Assembly: GCA_018660305.1 (NCBI GenBank)
Contig: JABJKO010000046.1
Location: forward strand, 1-41,294
Length of the DNA stretch: 41,294 nucleotides
DNA from: Rhodospirillaceae bacterium
GTDB taxonomy: Bacteria > Pseudomonadota > Alphaproteobacteria > MPNO01 > UBA2964
Direction: 5' to 3'
The position numbers and the translations under genes are program-made. The first letter of the stretch is position 1, and the number at the start of each line of letters is the position of its first letter. Below, piece after piece: positions 1 to 7,510 of this stretch. Under the pieces are notes generated by a model. It had not been told where the DNA came from. It saw only the letters and a list, made by a program, of their open reading frames with translations, and searched no databases.

Positions 1-2
1 CG

Positions 3-233
3 GCTGCGAGCGTACCGCCAGAACTGGTGCTTGACCGACGCCAGGCGCCGGACGCCTTTCGCGCCACGGTTTACCTACTGAGACGAGCCAGCAACCTGCC
101 CCTTAAGCAAGTCGCCCATATGGGAGACGTGTCACAGGGCCGGGTGTCACAGATCCAGCGTCAGATCGAAGAGTCCGGCGGCCTGTCGCAGGCCTTCCCC
201 TGGGCGGCGGACCTCGAAGCTCTCGTGGGTTAG
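3..233 (+). CDS. C-terminal part of a transposase-like protein with HTH (RAYT/IS200-like tail), partial
   Basis: The frame is open from the window edge and ends at TAG 231-233, so only the C-terminus (about 76 residues) is visible. It contains a helix-turn-helix-like stretch (LPLKQVA, then VSQGRVSQIQRQIE) resembling the DnaA-like tail of some IS200/REP-associated tyrosine transposases; this is a resemblance from memory, not an alignment. No catalytic HUH or Tyr motif lies in the visible part. A GTG at 27 is an internal codon, not necessarily a start. The stop codon is formed by the first bases of the hairpin element that follows. If this really is a RAYT-type enzyme, the adjacent palindromic DNA could be related to its substrate. 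It could instead be an unrelated HTH protein. Confidence 0.45.
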   Translation, partial: AASVPPELVLDRRQAPDAFRATVYLLRRASNLPLKQVAHMGDVSQGRVSQIQRQIEESGGLSQAFPWAADLEALVG

Positions 234-264
234 AGCCCTATACATCTAAATAGAATCAATTTGA
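231..264 (+). repeat. Left terminal inverted repeat of the hairpin element
   Basis: Begins TAGAGCCCTATACATC. The first 21 bp are the exact reverse complement of 476-496. Its first three bases are the TAG stop of the upstream ORF. Confidence 0.8.
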
Positions 265-463
265 TGGGGCGTAGGGGCTTCCCGGTTAGGCGCGGTGCGC
301 AGCGCGATGCTTGCGCATCGGGCAAACGCCGCAACGCGGCCGGGGAGCCCCTACGCCCCACCGAAGGCCGGGTTCTTTTATCCCGTGGCGTCGTTGCGCA
401 TCTTTGACGATGCCGGGCATCGCCATGCGAAGCGCGCCTAACCACGGGGTAAAATAATCCCGG

Positions 464-496
464 TCAAATGGTTCAATTTAGATGTATAGGGCTCTA
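464..496 (-). repeat. Right terminal inverted repeat of the hairpin element
   Basis: Mirror copy of 231-264. Read on the minus strand it begins TAGAGCCCTATACATC, and its TAG (496-494) is the stop codon of the MetE-like gene. Confidence 0.8.
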
Positions 497-1663
497 GGAC
501 CACAATTTAGCGCTGGCAATCCTGGCGCCGTCGGCCATGGCCTGGAACTTGGCCCAGACGATGGTGGGGTGAACTTCCGGTTCGGCCATGGCCTGGGTGC
601 CGAAGCCGCAATCGCCGCCGGCCATGACGTTTTCCCGCCCGACCACGCTGGCAAACCGCATGATGCGCTCGGCCACCAGTTCGGGATGTTCCACCAGCAC
701 CGCGGAATGGGTGATCACGCCCGGGATGATGAATTTGCCGTCCGCCAGCTTGATGTCCTCCCAGATGCGCCATTCATGTTCATGGCGCTGGTTGGCGGCC
801 TCGAAGGAATAGGCGCCGGCATTGATCTTGAGCACGATATCGATGAAATCCTTCATTTCCATATCGTGGACCCGCGGCCCCATATTGATGCCGTAGCAGG
901 TGTGGTACCGCACCCGGTCCTCGGGGATTCCCTTCAGCGAATGGTTGATGGCCTCGACCTGGGTTTCCGCCCAGGCGCGGCATTCATCGACGCTGAGCTG
1001 CGGGTTCTTGACGTAGTAATTGATCAGCCGCGGATCATCGATCTGCAGCAGGAAACCGGCATCGACGATGGCCTTGTATTCCACGTTCATGGCGTCGGCG
1101 ATGGCATAGAGAAAATCGTCATCGCTGTCGTAATGCTTGTTAAGTTGGTTGCCCGCGATGTCAGAGCACGAGATGGCCGGCACGAAGGCTTCCTCGACAC
1201 CGGCGGCATCGGCCGCGGCGCGGAGATTGGCCAGATCACGATCCAGCAATGCCTGACCTTTGTAGGTCAGCGCCGAGGTGCAGGCCATCTGCATGGAGCT
1301 CGGCGTCGGCTTCTTGTCCTTTGCCCCCTGTTCTGCAGCATAGAATTCGGGAAAAGCGTGGGACTCGCGGGATTCGGCCCAGGGCGATGGCCGGGCGCGG
1401 CCCGTCGGCTCCAGACCGCCCAGCCTCTCATGGGCATAGACCGCGAAGCCGCGCTTGCTGAATTCGCCGTCATCGACAATATCGACCCCGAGATCGACCT
1501 GCTTCTGAACCACACCGGCAACAGCCTGTTTGAGCCGATTGTCGTAATCGGCCTTATCCACATCCTCGCCCTTATCCTGGGCGATCATCACGTCAATCAA
1601 TTCGTCGGGACGCGGCAGGCTTCCCACATGGGTGGTTAGGATACGATCAGTGCTGCGTTTCAT
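494..1663 (-). CDS. Cobalamin-independent methionine synthase II (MetE C-terminal domain) family protein
   Basis: 389 residues, a single (beta/alpha)8 domain of the MetE catalytic-half family. The N-terminus carries the usual THVGSLPRP signature. Candidate zinc ligands are present: H254 and C256 (YHTCYG) and C352 (GGDCGFG). Stand-alone members may transfer methyl or alkyl groups from unknown donors to thiols; the family includes MetE and epoxyalkane:CoM transferase-like enzymes. Because the MetE N-terminal half is absent, folate-dependent methionine synthesis should not be assumed. The ATG at 1663 is preceded by a good ribosome-binding site (AGGGAG, about 7 nt upstream). It follows bolA by 110 bp on the same strand. 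Its TAG stop lies in the terminal repeat of the hairpin element. Confidence 0.85.
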   Translation of the reverse strand: MKRSTDRILTTHVGSLPRPDELIDVMIAQDKGEDVDKADYDNRLKQAVAGVVQKQVDLGVDIVDDGEFSKRGFAVYAHERLGGLEPTGRARPSPWAESRESHAFPEFYAAEQGAKDKKPTPSSMQMACTSALTYKGQALLDRDLANLRAAADAAGVEEAFVPAISCSDIAGNQLNKHYDSDDDFLYAIADAMNVEYKAIVDAGFLLQIDDPRLINYYVKNPQLSVDECRAWAETQVEAINHSLKGIPEDRVRYHTCYGINMGPRVHDMEMKDFIDIVLKINAGAYSFEAANQRHEHEWRIWEDIKLADGKFIIPGVITHSAVLVEHPELVAERIMRFASVVGRENVMAGGDCGFGTQAMAEPEVHPTIVWAKFQAMADGARIASAKLWS

Positions 1664-1686
1664 TTGGTTCTCCCTGATGACTTTTG

Positions 1687-1707
1687 GATCGGCGTAAATA
1701 GCCGATC
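1687..1707. promoter_or_regulatory. 7-bp inverted repeat (GATCGGC/GCCGATC) upstream of the MetE-like gene
   Basis: GATCGGC, a 7-nt spacer, then GCCGATC, lying 24-44 bp upstream of the start at 1663. No T-tract follows on the minus strand, so an operator or leader hairpin fits better than a rho-independent terminator for bolA. Confidence 0.35.
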
Positions 1708-1773
1708 AGCGAATTTGGCCGGAAGGTAGAACGAAACAACCCAAAGCGAAAGATGGGGGCGAACGAATTTAAC

Positions 1774-2100
1774 TCAGCCCGCTACATCGGCCTTACCACC
1801 ACCAAGACATTCCGGGGAATCGAGAACGGAACCGCCACGGGCGGTCCATTCGTCAGCGGTATGGGCCTGTATGGACAACGCGTGCACCGGCCCGGCCAGC
1901 TCGTCGGCCAGTAGCCCGTTGACCGCCTGATGACGGGCCACCCGGGTCATTCCCGCGAAAATGTCGGACACCACGATAACCTTGAAATGGGTTTCCGAAT
2001 TGGACGGCACACTGTGCATATGGCTTTCGTTGAGAATCTCCAGATGGGCTGGTGTCAGTCCGCCTACCAACTTTGCCTCGATGGATTGCTGAACGATCAT
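1774..2100 (-). CDS. bolA: BolA family protein
   Basis: 108 residues. BolA/IbaG-type proteins bind monothiol glutaredoxins and [2Fe-2S] clusters, and act in iron-sulfur homeostasis and as stress-linked regulators. The family core is plain: a [15 protein letters not shown] segment, then [12 protein letters not shown], then the helix [12 protein letters not shown]. The C-terminal tail (from about residue 80) is longer than the minimal domain and low in recognisable features. Its ATG overlaps the prfB stop in ATGA (2100-2097), so the two are probably translationally coupled. Confidence 0.92.
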   Translation of the reverse strand: MIVQQSIEAKLVGGLTPAHLEILNESHMHSVPSNSETHFKVIVVSDIFAGMTRVARHQAVNGLLADELAGPVHALSIQAHTADEWTARGGSVLDSPECLGGGKADVAG

Positions 2101-3228
2101 GTGGATTTTCCTTCCGCGGTTCCGTCTTCATTGCCGACCCGGGAGGCCAGAGACGCTGCCATGAATTCGTCAAGATCGCCATCCAGCACCGCCTGGGTAT
2201 TGCTGGTCTCAACCTCGGTCCGCAGGTCTTTCACCATCTGATAGGGTTGTAGCACATAAGACCGGATCTGGTGACCCCAGCCGATATCGGTCTTGGCGTC
2301 ATGTTCGGCCTGGGCGGATTCTTCGCGTTTCTGCAGTTCGGCTTCGTACATCCTGGCACGCAGCATATCCATCGCCGCAGCACGGTTACGGTGCTGCGAA
2401 CGGTCGTTCTGACACTGGACGACGATGCCCGTCGGTATGTGCGTTATCCGGATAGCGCTATCGGTTTTGTTGACATGCTGACCGCCGGCGCCCGACGCCC
2501 GGTAAGTATCCACCCTCAGATCCTTATCCTCGATATCAACCTCGATGGCGTCATCGATTACGGGATAGATCCAGACGCTGGAAAAGCTGGTATGCCGCCG
2601 CGACGCCGCGTCATAGGGCGAAATACGGACCAGCCGGTGAACGCCGCTCTCGGTTTTGAGCCAGCCATAGGCATTATGTCCCTCGATCCGGATGGTCGCC
2701 GATTTCATGCCGGCTTCTTCTCCGGGGCTTTCCTCCAGCCATTCGACCTTGTAATCGTGCGCTTCCGCCCAGCGCACATACATGCGCATGAGCATCTGCG
2801 CCCAGTCCTGGGATTCGGTGCCGCCGGCCCCGGCGTGGATTTCCAGAAAACAATCATTGCTGTCGGCTTCGCCGGAAAGAAGCGTTTCCAGTTCGCGTTT
2901 TGCGGCCTGATCCCTGACGGCAGTCAGCGATGCTTCCGCTTCGGCGATGACAGAATCGTCGTCTTCCGCCTCACCCAACACAATAAGAGTAGTCGCGTCC
3001 TCGACCTCCAGCTCCATGGCCTGCACGCCCTTGATGGCCTGCTCAAGATGGGTCCGTTCGCGCATGACCGCCTGGGCCTTATTGCTGTCGGACCAGAGGT
3101 CGGGATCTTCGGCGGCCGCGTTCAGCTCATCCAACCGGCGGAGAGCGTTATCCCAGTCAAAGATGCCTCCTCAGCAGTGCGAGAGACTGCTGGATTTCAT
3201 CGATCATATTTTGTGATTCAGCCCGCAT
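2097..3228 (-). CDS. prfB: Peptide chain release factor 2, expressed by programmed +1 frameshift
   Basis: RF2 recognises UGA and UAA and triggers peptidyl-tRNA hydrolysis through the GGQ motif ([12 protein letters not shown] is present). The gene has two frames. Translation starts at ATG 3228 ([23 protein letters not shown]) and meets an in-frame TGA at 3159-3157. The slippery CTT TGA C lies 3 nt after an internal AGGAGG (3171-3166), exactly the RF2 autoregulatory arrangement. After the +1 shift, reading continues [13 protein letters not shown] into the long frame, giving about 376 residues in total. A conceptual start at 3134 would wrongly remove the N-terminus. Low RF2 favours frameshifting, so synthesis is self-regulated. 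Downstream it overlaps bolA; upstream, mrcA ends 69 bp away on the same strand. Confidence 0.96.
3157..3171 (-). promoter_or_regulatory. prfB: prfB programmed frameshift signal
   Basis: Reads AGGAGG CAT CTT TGA on the minus strand: an internal Shine-Dalgarno 3 nt before the CTT slip codon, followed by TGA and C. This matches the classical RF2 element, which senses RF2 level through slow termination at UGA. Confidence 0.95.
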
Positions 3229-3297
3229 AGCGGATATTGTTACCTACTTGCTGCGAAACGTGGGATGTGCGCGGCGTTATTTAAACGAGGGGACGCG

Positions 3298-5730
3298 CTA
3301 ATACAATCCCCTCACACCGCGGGAAGGCGCCGCACCCGGTGCCCGCCGTGGCGACCTGACGTCGCTTACTTTGGGTTCCGTGCCCGCTTTGAAGGCTTCC
3401 AGGATGACCCTACGGTCACCCCGGATCGCACGTTTACCGGTCTTGGAATTCACCCTGACCAGGCGAATTCCGGACGGGATACGGAACGGAATAGGCGGCT
3501 CATCCCGTAGCGCTTCTGCCATGAAATCTCTGAAGATGGGGACGGCGACGGACGACCCGGTTTCCCGTTTACCCAACGGTCTGGGCTGATCGAATCCGGC
3601 AAAGACCCCAACGGCCAGGTCTGGCGAAAAGCCGATGAACCAGGTATCCATGCTGTCGTTTGTCGTCCCGGTCTTGCCGCCCAACGGCTTGCCGACGGCC
3701 CGGATGCGCCGGCCGGTGCCACGCTGCACGACCCCGTGTAACATGGAGACTACCTGATAGGCGCTACGCGGGTCGGCCACCTGCTCGCGGATATCAGCGA
3801 TGGCCGGCGCGTACTCGCCATCCCAATCGACGTCTTTGCAATTCGGGCAGGGCCGCCGCTCATGGCGAAATATGGTTTTGCCGTTACGGTCCTGGATGCG
3901 ATCTATCAGGGTCGGCGTGATACGTTTTCCACCATTAACCAGCATGGCGTAGCCGGTGGTCAGGTCGCTGAGCGTCGTCTCGGCAGCCCCCAGGGACATG
4001 GAAAGCATGCGCGGCATTTTGTGAACCACGCCGAGACGTTCGGCGTAGTTGGCGATTGTTTCCATCCCGATATTTTGCGCCAGCCTGACTGTCATCAGGT
4101 TGCGGGATTTTTCGATGCCAAGACGAAGCGGGCTCGGGCCGTAGAAGCGGTTCGAATAGTTCCCCGGCTTCCAACGGCCCTGACCCGGCCCCTGATCAAT
4201 CACAAAGGGCGCATCGAGCACGATACTGGAGGGGGTATAGCCATGATCCATCGCGGCGAGATAGACGAACGGTTTAAAGGCAGATCCCGGCTGCCGCTTG
4301 GCCTGTGTCGCCCGGTTGTACTGGCTGCGGGCAAAGCTGAAACCACCCGACATGGCGAGCACGCGGCCGGTATGGGGATCCAGCGCGACAATGGCGCCTT
4401 CTATGGCGGGGATTTGCCGTAATTCGAACGCGCCTTCCGGTGCCGGCTCACCCTTCTTGTTGGGGCCGGCGCCCTCCACCAGAACGACGTCGCGTATTTC
4501 GAGGATTCCTTCGACGCTTTTCACCGCCGGGCCCCGTTTTTCACCCTCCATCCAGGCCCGCGCCCACTTCAGGGAAGCGAGAGGGATAAAGCCGGTGGAC
4601 CCGTCATCGAGTCCAATGGCGGCATGATCCGGTTTTACGTCAAGAACAACGGCTTTGCGCCAGTACGGCATCGCCGCCGCCAGGCCCTTGGGCATGGGGA
4701 ACCCTGCAAGAGTGGCAATCCAGTCCGCCTCGTCTGTTACCCGTCCCAGGGGGCCGCGCCAGCCGTGCCGCCGATCATAGGCGATCAATCCTTTTCGCAA
4801 CATTTTATCGGCGATCCCCTGCAGGCGGGAATTCAGCGTGGTGCGGACCGAAAGGCCGCCGCCATAGAGGGCGTTTTCACCATAGCGTTCGACCAGCTCA
4901 CGGCGGACTTCCTCCACGAAATAGTCAGCCTGGGCGACGGACGCGCCGGTCCGCTGGCGAACGATCAAGGGCTCGGCCTTGGCGGCATCGGCTCGCGCCG
5001 GTGTTATATAGCCGTCCAGCAACATGCGGCCGATCACATAGTTGCGCCTATGGCGGGCGGCTTCCGGTTTGCGGCTTGGGTGATAATTGTTGGGCGCCTT
5101 GGGAAGACCACCAAGATAGGCCACTTCGGGAATGGTCAGTTCGCCGAGGGACCGGTCGAAATAATTCAGGGCAGCCGCCGCAACGCCATAGGACCCCTGC
5201 CCGAGATAAATCTCGTTGAGATAGAGCTCCAATATCCGGTCCTTGCTGAGCGCGCGCTCTATTCGAAAGGCGAGAATGGCTTCCTTTATCTTCCGGTCGA
5301 ACGAGACTTCGTTGGTCAACAGAAAATTCTTCGCCACCTGTTGCGTGATGGTGGACGCCCCGACGAGACGCTGACCGCTCCCGAGCCGCTTTATGTTGGT
5401 GACCACGGCCCGCAGAACGCCCCGGAAATCAACCCCGGAATGTTCGTAAAAATCCTTGTCCTCGGCCGACAAAAAGGCTTTGACGACGCGCTTGGGGATG
5501 GCCTTGATCGGCACGAAAACACGCCGTTCACGGGCAAATTCGGTCAGCAGCCGTCCGTCGCCCGCATGCACCCGCGTAACGGTGGGCGGCTCATAGTCGG
5601 CCAGTTGCTGGAATTCCGGAAGTCCCTTGCCGAAATGCCAGACGACCCCAACCACCGTCACGACGCCAAGCAGACCAAACAGCAGCGATACGGTGAACAG
5701 GCCGACGCCAATTTTTAGCAGCGTTCTCAT
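3298..5730 (-). CDS. mrcA: Penicillin-binding protein 1A (bifunctional transglycosylase/transpeptidase)
   Basis: 810 residues, normal for class A PBPs. An N-terminal membrane anchor lies at about residues 5-32. A GT51 glycosyltransferase domain follows, with the catalytic-Glu motif SAEDKDFYEHSGVDFRG, STITQQVAKN and a second conserved block around KIKEAILAFRIE. An OB-like insert follows, then the transpeptidase domain with SxxK (GSAFKPF), SRN (KSRNLMT) and KTGTT. It polymerises lipid II and cross-links peptidoglycan at the inner membrane, facing the periplasm. It lies 95 bp downstream of the cell-wall amidase on the same strand, making a wall-synthesis/wall-cleavage pair, and upstream of prfB. 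The C-terminal tail is short and basic. Confidence 0.95.
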   Translation of the reverse strand: MRTLLKIGVGLFTVSLLFGLLGVVTVVGVVWHFGKGLPEFQQLADYEPPTVTRVHAGDGRLLTEFARERRVFVPIKAIPKRVVKAFLSAEDKDFYEHSGVDFRGVLRAVVTNIKRLGSGQRLVGASTITQQVAKNFLLTNEVSFDRKIKEAILAFRIERALSKDRILELYLNEIYLGQGSYGVAAAALNYFDRSLGELTIPEVAYLGGLPKAPNNYHPSRKPEAARHRRNYVIGRMLLDGYITPARADAAKAEPLIVRQRTGASVAQADYFVEEVRRELVERYGENALYGGGLSVRTTLNSRLQGIADKMLRKGLIAYDRRHGWRGPLGRVTDEADWIATLAGFPMPKGLAAAMPYWRKAVVLDVKPDHAAIGLDDGSTGFIPLASLKWARAWMEGEKRGPAVKSVEGILEIRDVVLVEGAGPNKKGEPAPEGAFELRQIPAIEGAIVALDPHTGRVLAMSGGFSFARSQYNRATQAKRQPGSAFKPFVYLAAMDHGYTPSSIVLDAPFVIDQGPGQGRWKPGNYSNRFYGPSPLRLGIEKSRNLMTVRLAQNIGMETIANYAERLGVVHKMPRMLSMSLGAAETTLSDLTTGYAMLVNGGKRITPTLIDRIQDRNGKTIFRHERRPCPNCKDVDWDGEYAPAIADIREQVADPRSAYQVVSMLHGVVQRGTGRRIRAVGKPLGGKTGTTNDSMDTWFIGFSPDLAVGVFAGFDQPRPLGKRETGSSVAVPIFRDFMAEALRDEPPIPFRIPSGIRLVRVNSKTGKRAIRGDRRVILEAFKAGTEPKVSDVRSPRRAPGAAPSRGVRGLY

Positions 5731-5825
5731 GGCAATCCTCTACCCCAGTTCATATCGGGCAACAGAGGCGGAATACAACCCGACTTACGCAGATATTGGG
5801 TTACTAAAGGGTGAATTTGACCACT

Positions 5826-7037
5826 TTATGGCTGCCGAAGCGCCTGCTGGCGCGCAAAATAGACATTGGTCGCGCGAACAATGGACCGGGCAACCCGGCC
5901 GCGGTGTTTCGCCTGCCGCAAAAGGCGCTCATCGGTTCGGTTGGAGAGATACCCCATTTCGATCAGGACCGAGGGAATGTCGGGCGCCTTGAGGACGGCG
6001 AACCCGGCAAACCGGTGATTGTTCCGCAACAGGCGCATTGATTTACCAAGTTCGCTGACCAGCCCCTTGGCCAGGGTTACCGACTCGTTCTTGGTCAGAC
6101 GCTGGCGCAAATCGATGAGGATCTTGGCGACGGTCGTGCTTTGCTCATTGAGATCGATACCGGCAATGATATCCGCCTTGTTCTCCTTGCGCGCCAAGGC
6201 TGCCGCCTCCTTATCGGACGCCCTTTCGGACAGGGTGTACACCGCCCCACCGCGAATCCGGTGGTTGGAAATTGAATCCGCATGGAGAGAAATAAACAGA
6301 TCAGCCTGGGCGCGCTGCGCGATGGCGATCCGCTCGCGCAACCGCACAAAGACATCGCGCCGACGGGTCAACAACACGCGGTAACGCCCGGTCCGAAGCA
6401 ATTGACGTTTCAATTCCCGCGCCTGCAACAGGGTGATGGTCTTTTCCCAGCTGCCGCCCCGTCCCCGGGCACCGGGATCGACGCCACCATGCCCCGGATC
6501 GATCGCGATCAGGGGCCGCGTATCCCTGGCTTTCGGGGGCGGCGAAGGGCGAACCGCCGGCGATTTCCGCTTTATCCTCGACGACGCGGGCTTTGACCGT
6601 CGTAACGCGGCCAAAAACGCCGGGCGCGACGTCTCGGCAAGATCGATGACGAGGCGATGTCCGCGATGTCCGCTCGGTCCCAGGATAAAGGCCTTGGTGA
6701 CATTTACCGGCTGTTTCACGTCCAGAACCATGCGTGACTGTCCGGATCGGAAGAGACCGAACCGAAATCCGGTAATGCGCCTGCCGGGACGAACGGCGTC
6801 GGGTTTCAGCCGCCAGTCGACTTCGGACAGATCGATGACAACGCGATAGGGGTCCGCCAGCGTAAAGACCGAGAAGGACACCTTGGCCGACAGATCGACG
6901 ACAAAACGGGTTTTCTTGATCTGGTCGCCAACTCTGACCGATTCGACCACAGGTCGCGCCGACAGATCGGCGGCCGCGCCTGCAAACAGGACAAAACCCG
7001 CGAAAATGGCCGAACTGCTACGGCGTATCCAATACAT
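5826..7037 (-). CDS. N-acetylmuramoyl-L-alanine amidase, AmiC-like, with AMIN domain
   Basis: 403 residues, exported: signal peptide MYWIRRSSSAIFAGFVLFAGAAADLSA. An AMIN domain at about residues 30-135 targets the enzyme to septal peptidoglycan. A proline/basic linker follows, then a zinc-dependent Amidase_3 domain with DPGHGGVDPGARG, SLHAD and the terminal IEMGYLSN containing the catalytic Glu. It cleaves the amide bond between MurNAc and the stem peptide during daughter-cell separation. The next gene on this strand is PBP1A. The 473-bp region upstream is shared divergently with RNase E. AmiA/AmiB/AmiC paralogues cannot be told apart from sequence alone. Confidence 0.92.
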   Translation of the reverse strand: MYWIRRSSSAIFAGFVLFAGAAADLSARPVVESVRVGDQIKKTRFVVDLSAKVSFSVFTLADPYRVVIDLSEVDWRLKPDAVRPGRRITGFRFGLFRSGQSRMVLDVKQPVNVTKAFILGPSGHRGHRLVIDLAETSRPAFLAALRRSKPASSRIKRKSPAVRPSPPPKARDTRPLIAIDPGHGGVDPGARGRGGSWEKTITLLQARELKRQLLRTGRYRVLLTRRRDVFVRLRERIAIAQRAQADLFISLHADSISNHRIRGGAVYTLSERASDKEAAALARKENKADIIAGIDLNEQSTTVAKILIDLRQRLTKNESVTLAKGLVSELGKSMRLLRNNHRFAGFAVLKAPDIPSVLIEMGYLSNRTDERLLRQAKHRGRVARSIVRATNVYFARQQALRQP

Positions 7038-7188
7038 TTAGCTGCTCTTTGGAACCAGATGACTAGATATAGCGTTAACCGGCACACGCATCAATCGACT
7101 TGGCCAGTCCGCCCTAAACCCGGTCAACCGCGTATCTGATTTTCCAATTTATAGCATAGCGAGCGAAATGAGTTGTTCCAATGTCGCT

Positions 7189-7204
7189 CACAGAGTACTC
7201 TGTG
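7189..7204. promoter_or_regulatory. 16-bp perfect palindrome CACAGAGTACTCTGTG
   Basis: A perfect dyad with no spacer, typical of a dimeric regulator's operator rather than a terminator. It lies about 150 bp upstream of the amidase start and about 305 bp upstream of the RNase E start. The cognate protein is unknown. Confidence 0.5.
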
Positions 7205-7268
7205 CCCGTTGCGAACATCTTTTGGGTATCTCGACAGTCTCTTTGGCCATCGGGATCGCGCGGTTCGC

Positions 7269-7301
7269 GGACAATACAAAATACAACTTATGGTATTGTC
7301 C
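7269..7301. promoter_or_regulatory. 9-bp inverted repeat GGACAATAC / GTATTGTCC in the RNase E leader
   Basis: Perfect arms at 7269-7277 and 7293-7301 with a 15-nt AT-rich loop. It could be a hairpin in the RNase E 5' leader or a DNA operator. No T-run follows, so it is unlikely to be a terminator. Confidence 0.45.
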
Positions 7302-7510
7302 ACTGCGCATAGGCCCGACACTGATTTTGGTAGAAACTTCGAAACTGGCAATGGCTGCATTCACTAGTCCCCACGCGTCCAGCACTCCCTGTGCTAGGGC
7401 GGTTGGCTGCGGTGGGTCGACGTGTGCGCCGCTGGTTTCGCCCATCGTCAGCATACCACCGCCCCAGGTTCGCATGGGCACGGGGTCCCTGCTGCGGAGT
7501 ATCTGTTTTC

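Larger units (their letters stand above)
231..496. mobile_element. 266-bp MITE-like element with inverted terminal repeats and two internal hairpins
   Basis: The outer ends at 231-264 and 464-496 are inverted repeats: the terminal 21 bp match perfectly and the match continues imperfectly for about 12 bp more. Inside are two long palindromes. The first pairs 266-285 with 340-359 (19 of 20 bases). The second pairs 368-388 with 442-463 (imperfect). Smaller palindromes occupy their loops, for example GATGC/GCATC at 409-421. The ends carry TA (231-232 and 495-496), as expected for a TA target duplication of the kind left by IS630/Tc1-type elements. No ORF inside looks real. It is non-autonomous and, as RNA, would fold strongly on both strands, so it may also act as a terminator between the convergent genes. 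A REP/BIME-like cluster tied to the transposase-like ORF at 3-233 is the alternative. Confidence 0.75.
7038..7510. promoter_or_regulatory. Divergent intergenic region and long RNase E leader
   Basis: 473 bp between the amidase start and the RNase E start, with no convincing ORF. It must hold promoters for both genes, though I could not assign -35/-10 boxes with confidence. It contains two clear dyads, listed separately (7189-7204 and 7269-7301). RNase E in enterobacteria controls its own mRNA through a long structured 5' leader; whether this leader does the same is inference. Confidence 0.5.

Noticed and set aside
482..1639. 385-codon plus-strand ORF opposite the MetE-like gene
   Set aside because: No family resemblance. 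It mirrors a well-supported gene; long antisense frames are common in GC-rich DNA.
7391..7510. Upstream extension of RNase E by 40 codons
   Set aside because: RNase E proteins start at MxKRMLID; the extra residues are unlike the family, so ATG 7511 was chosen.
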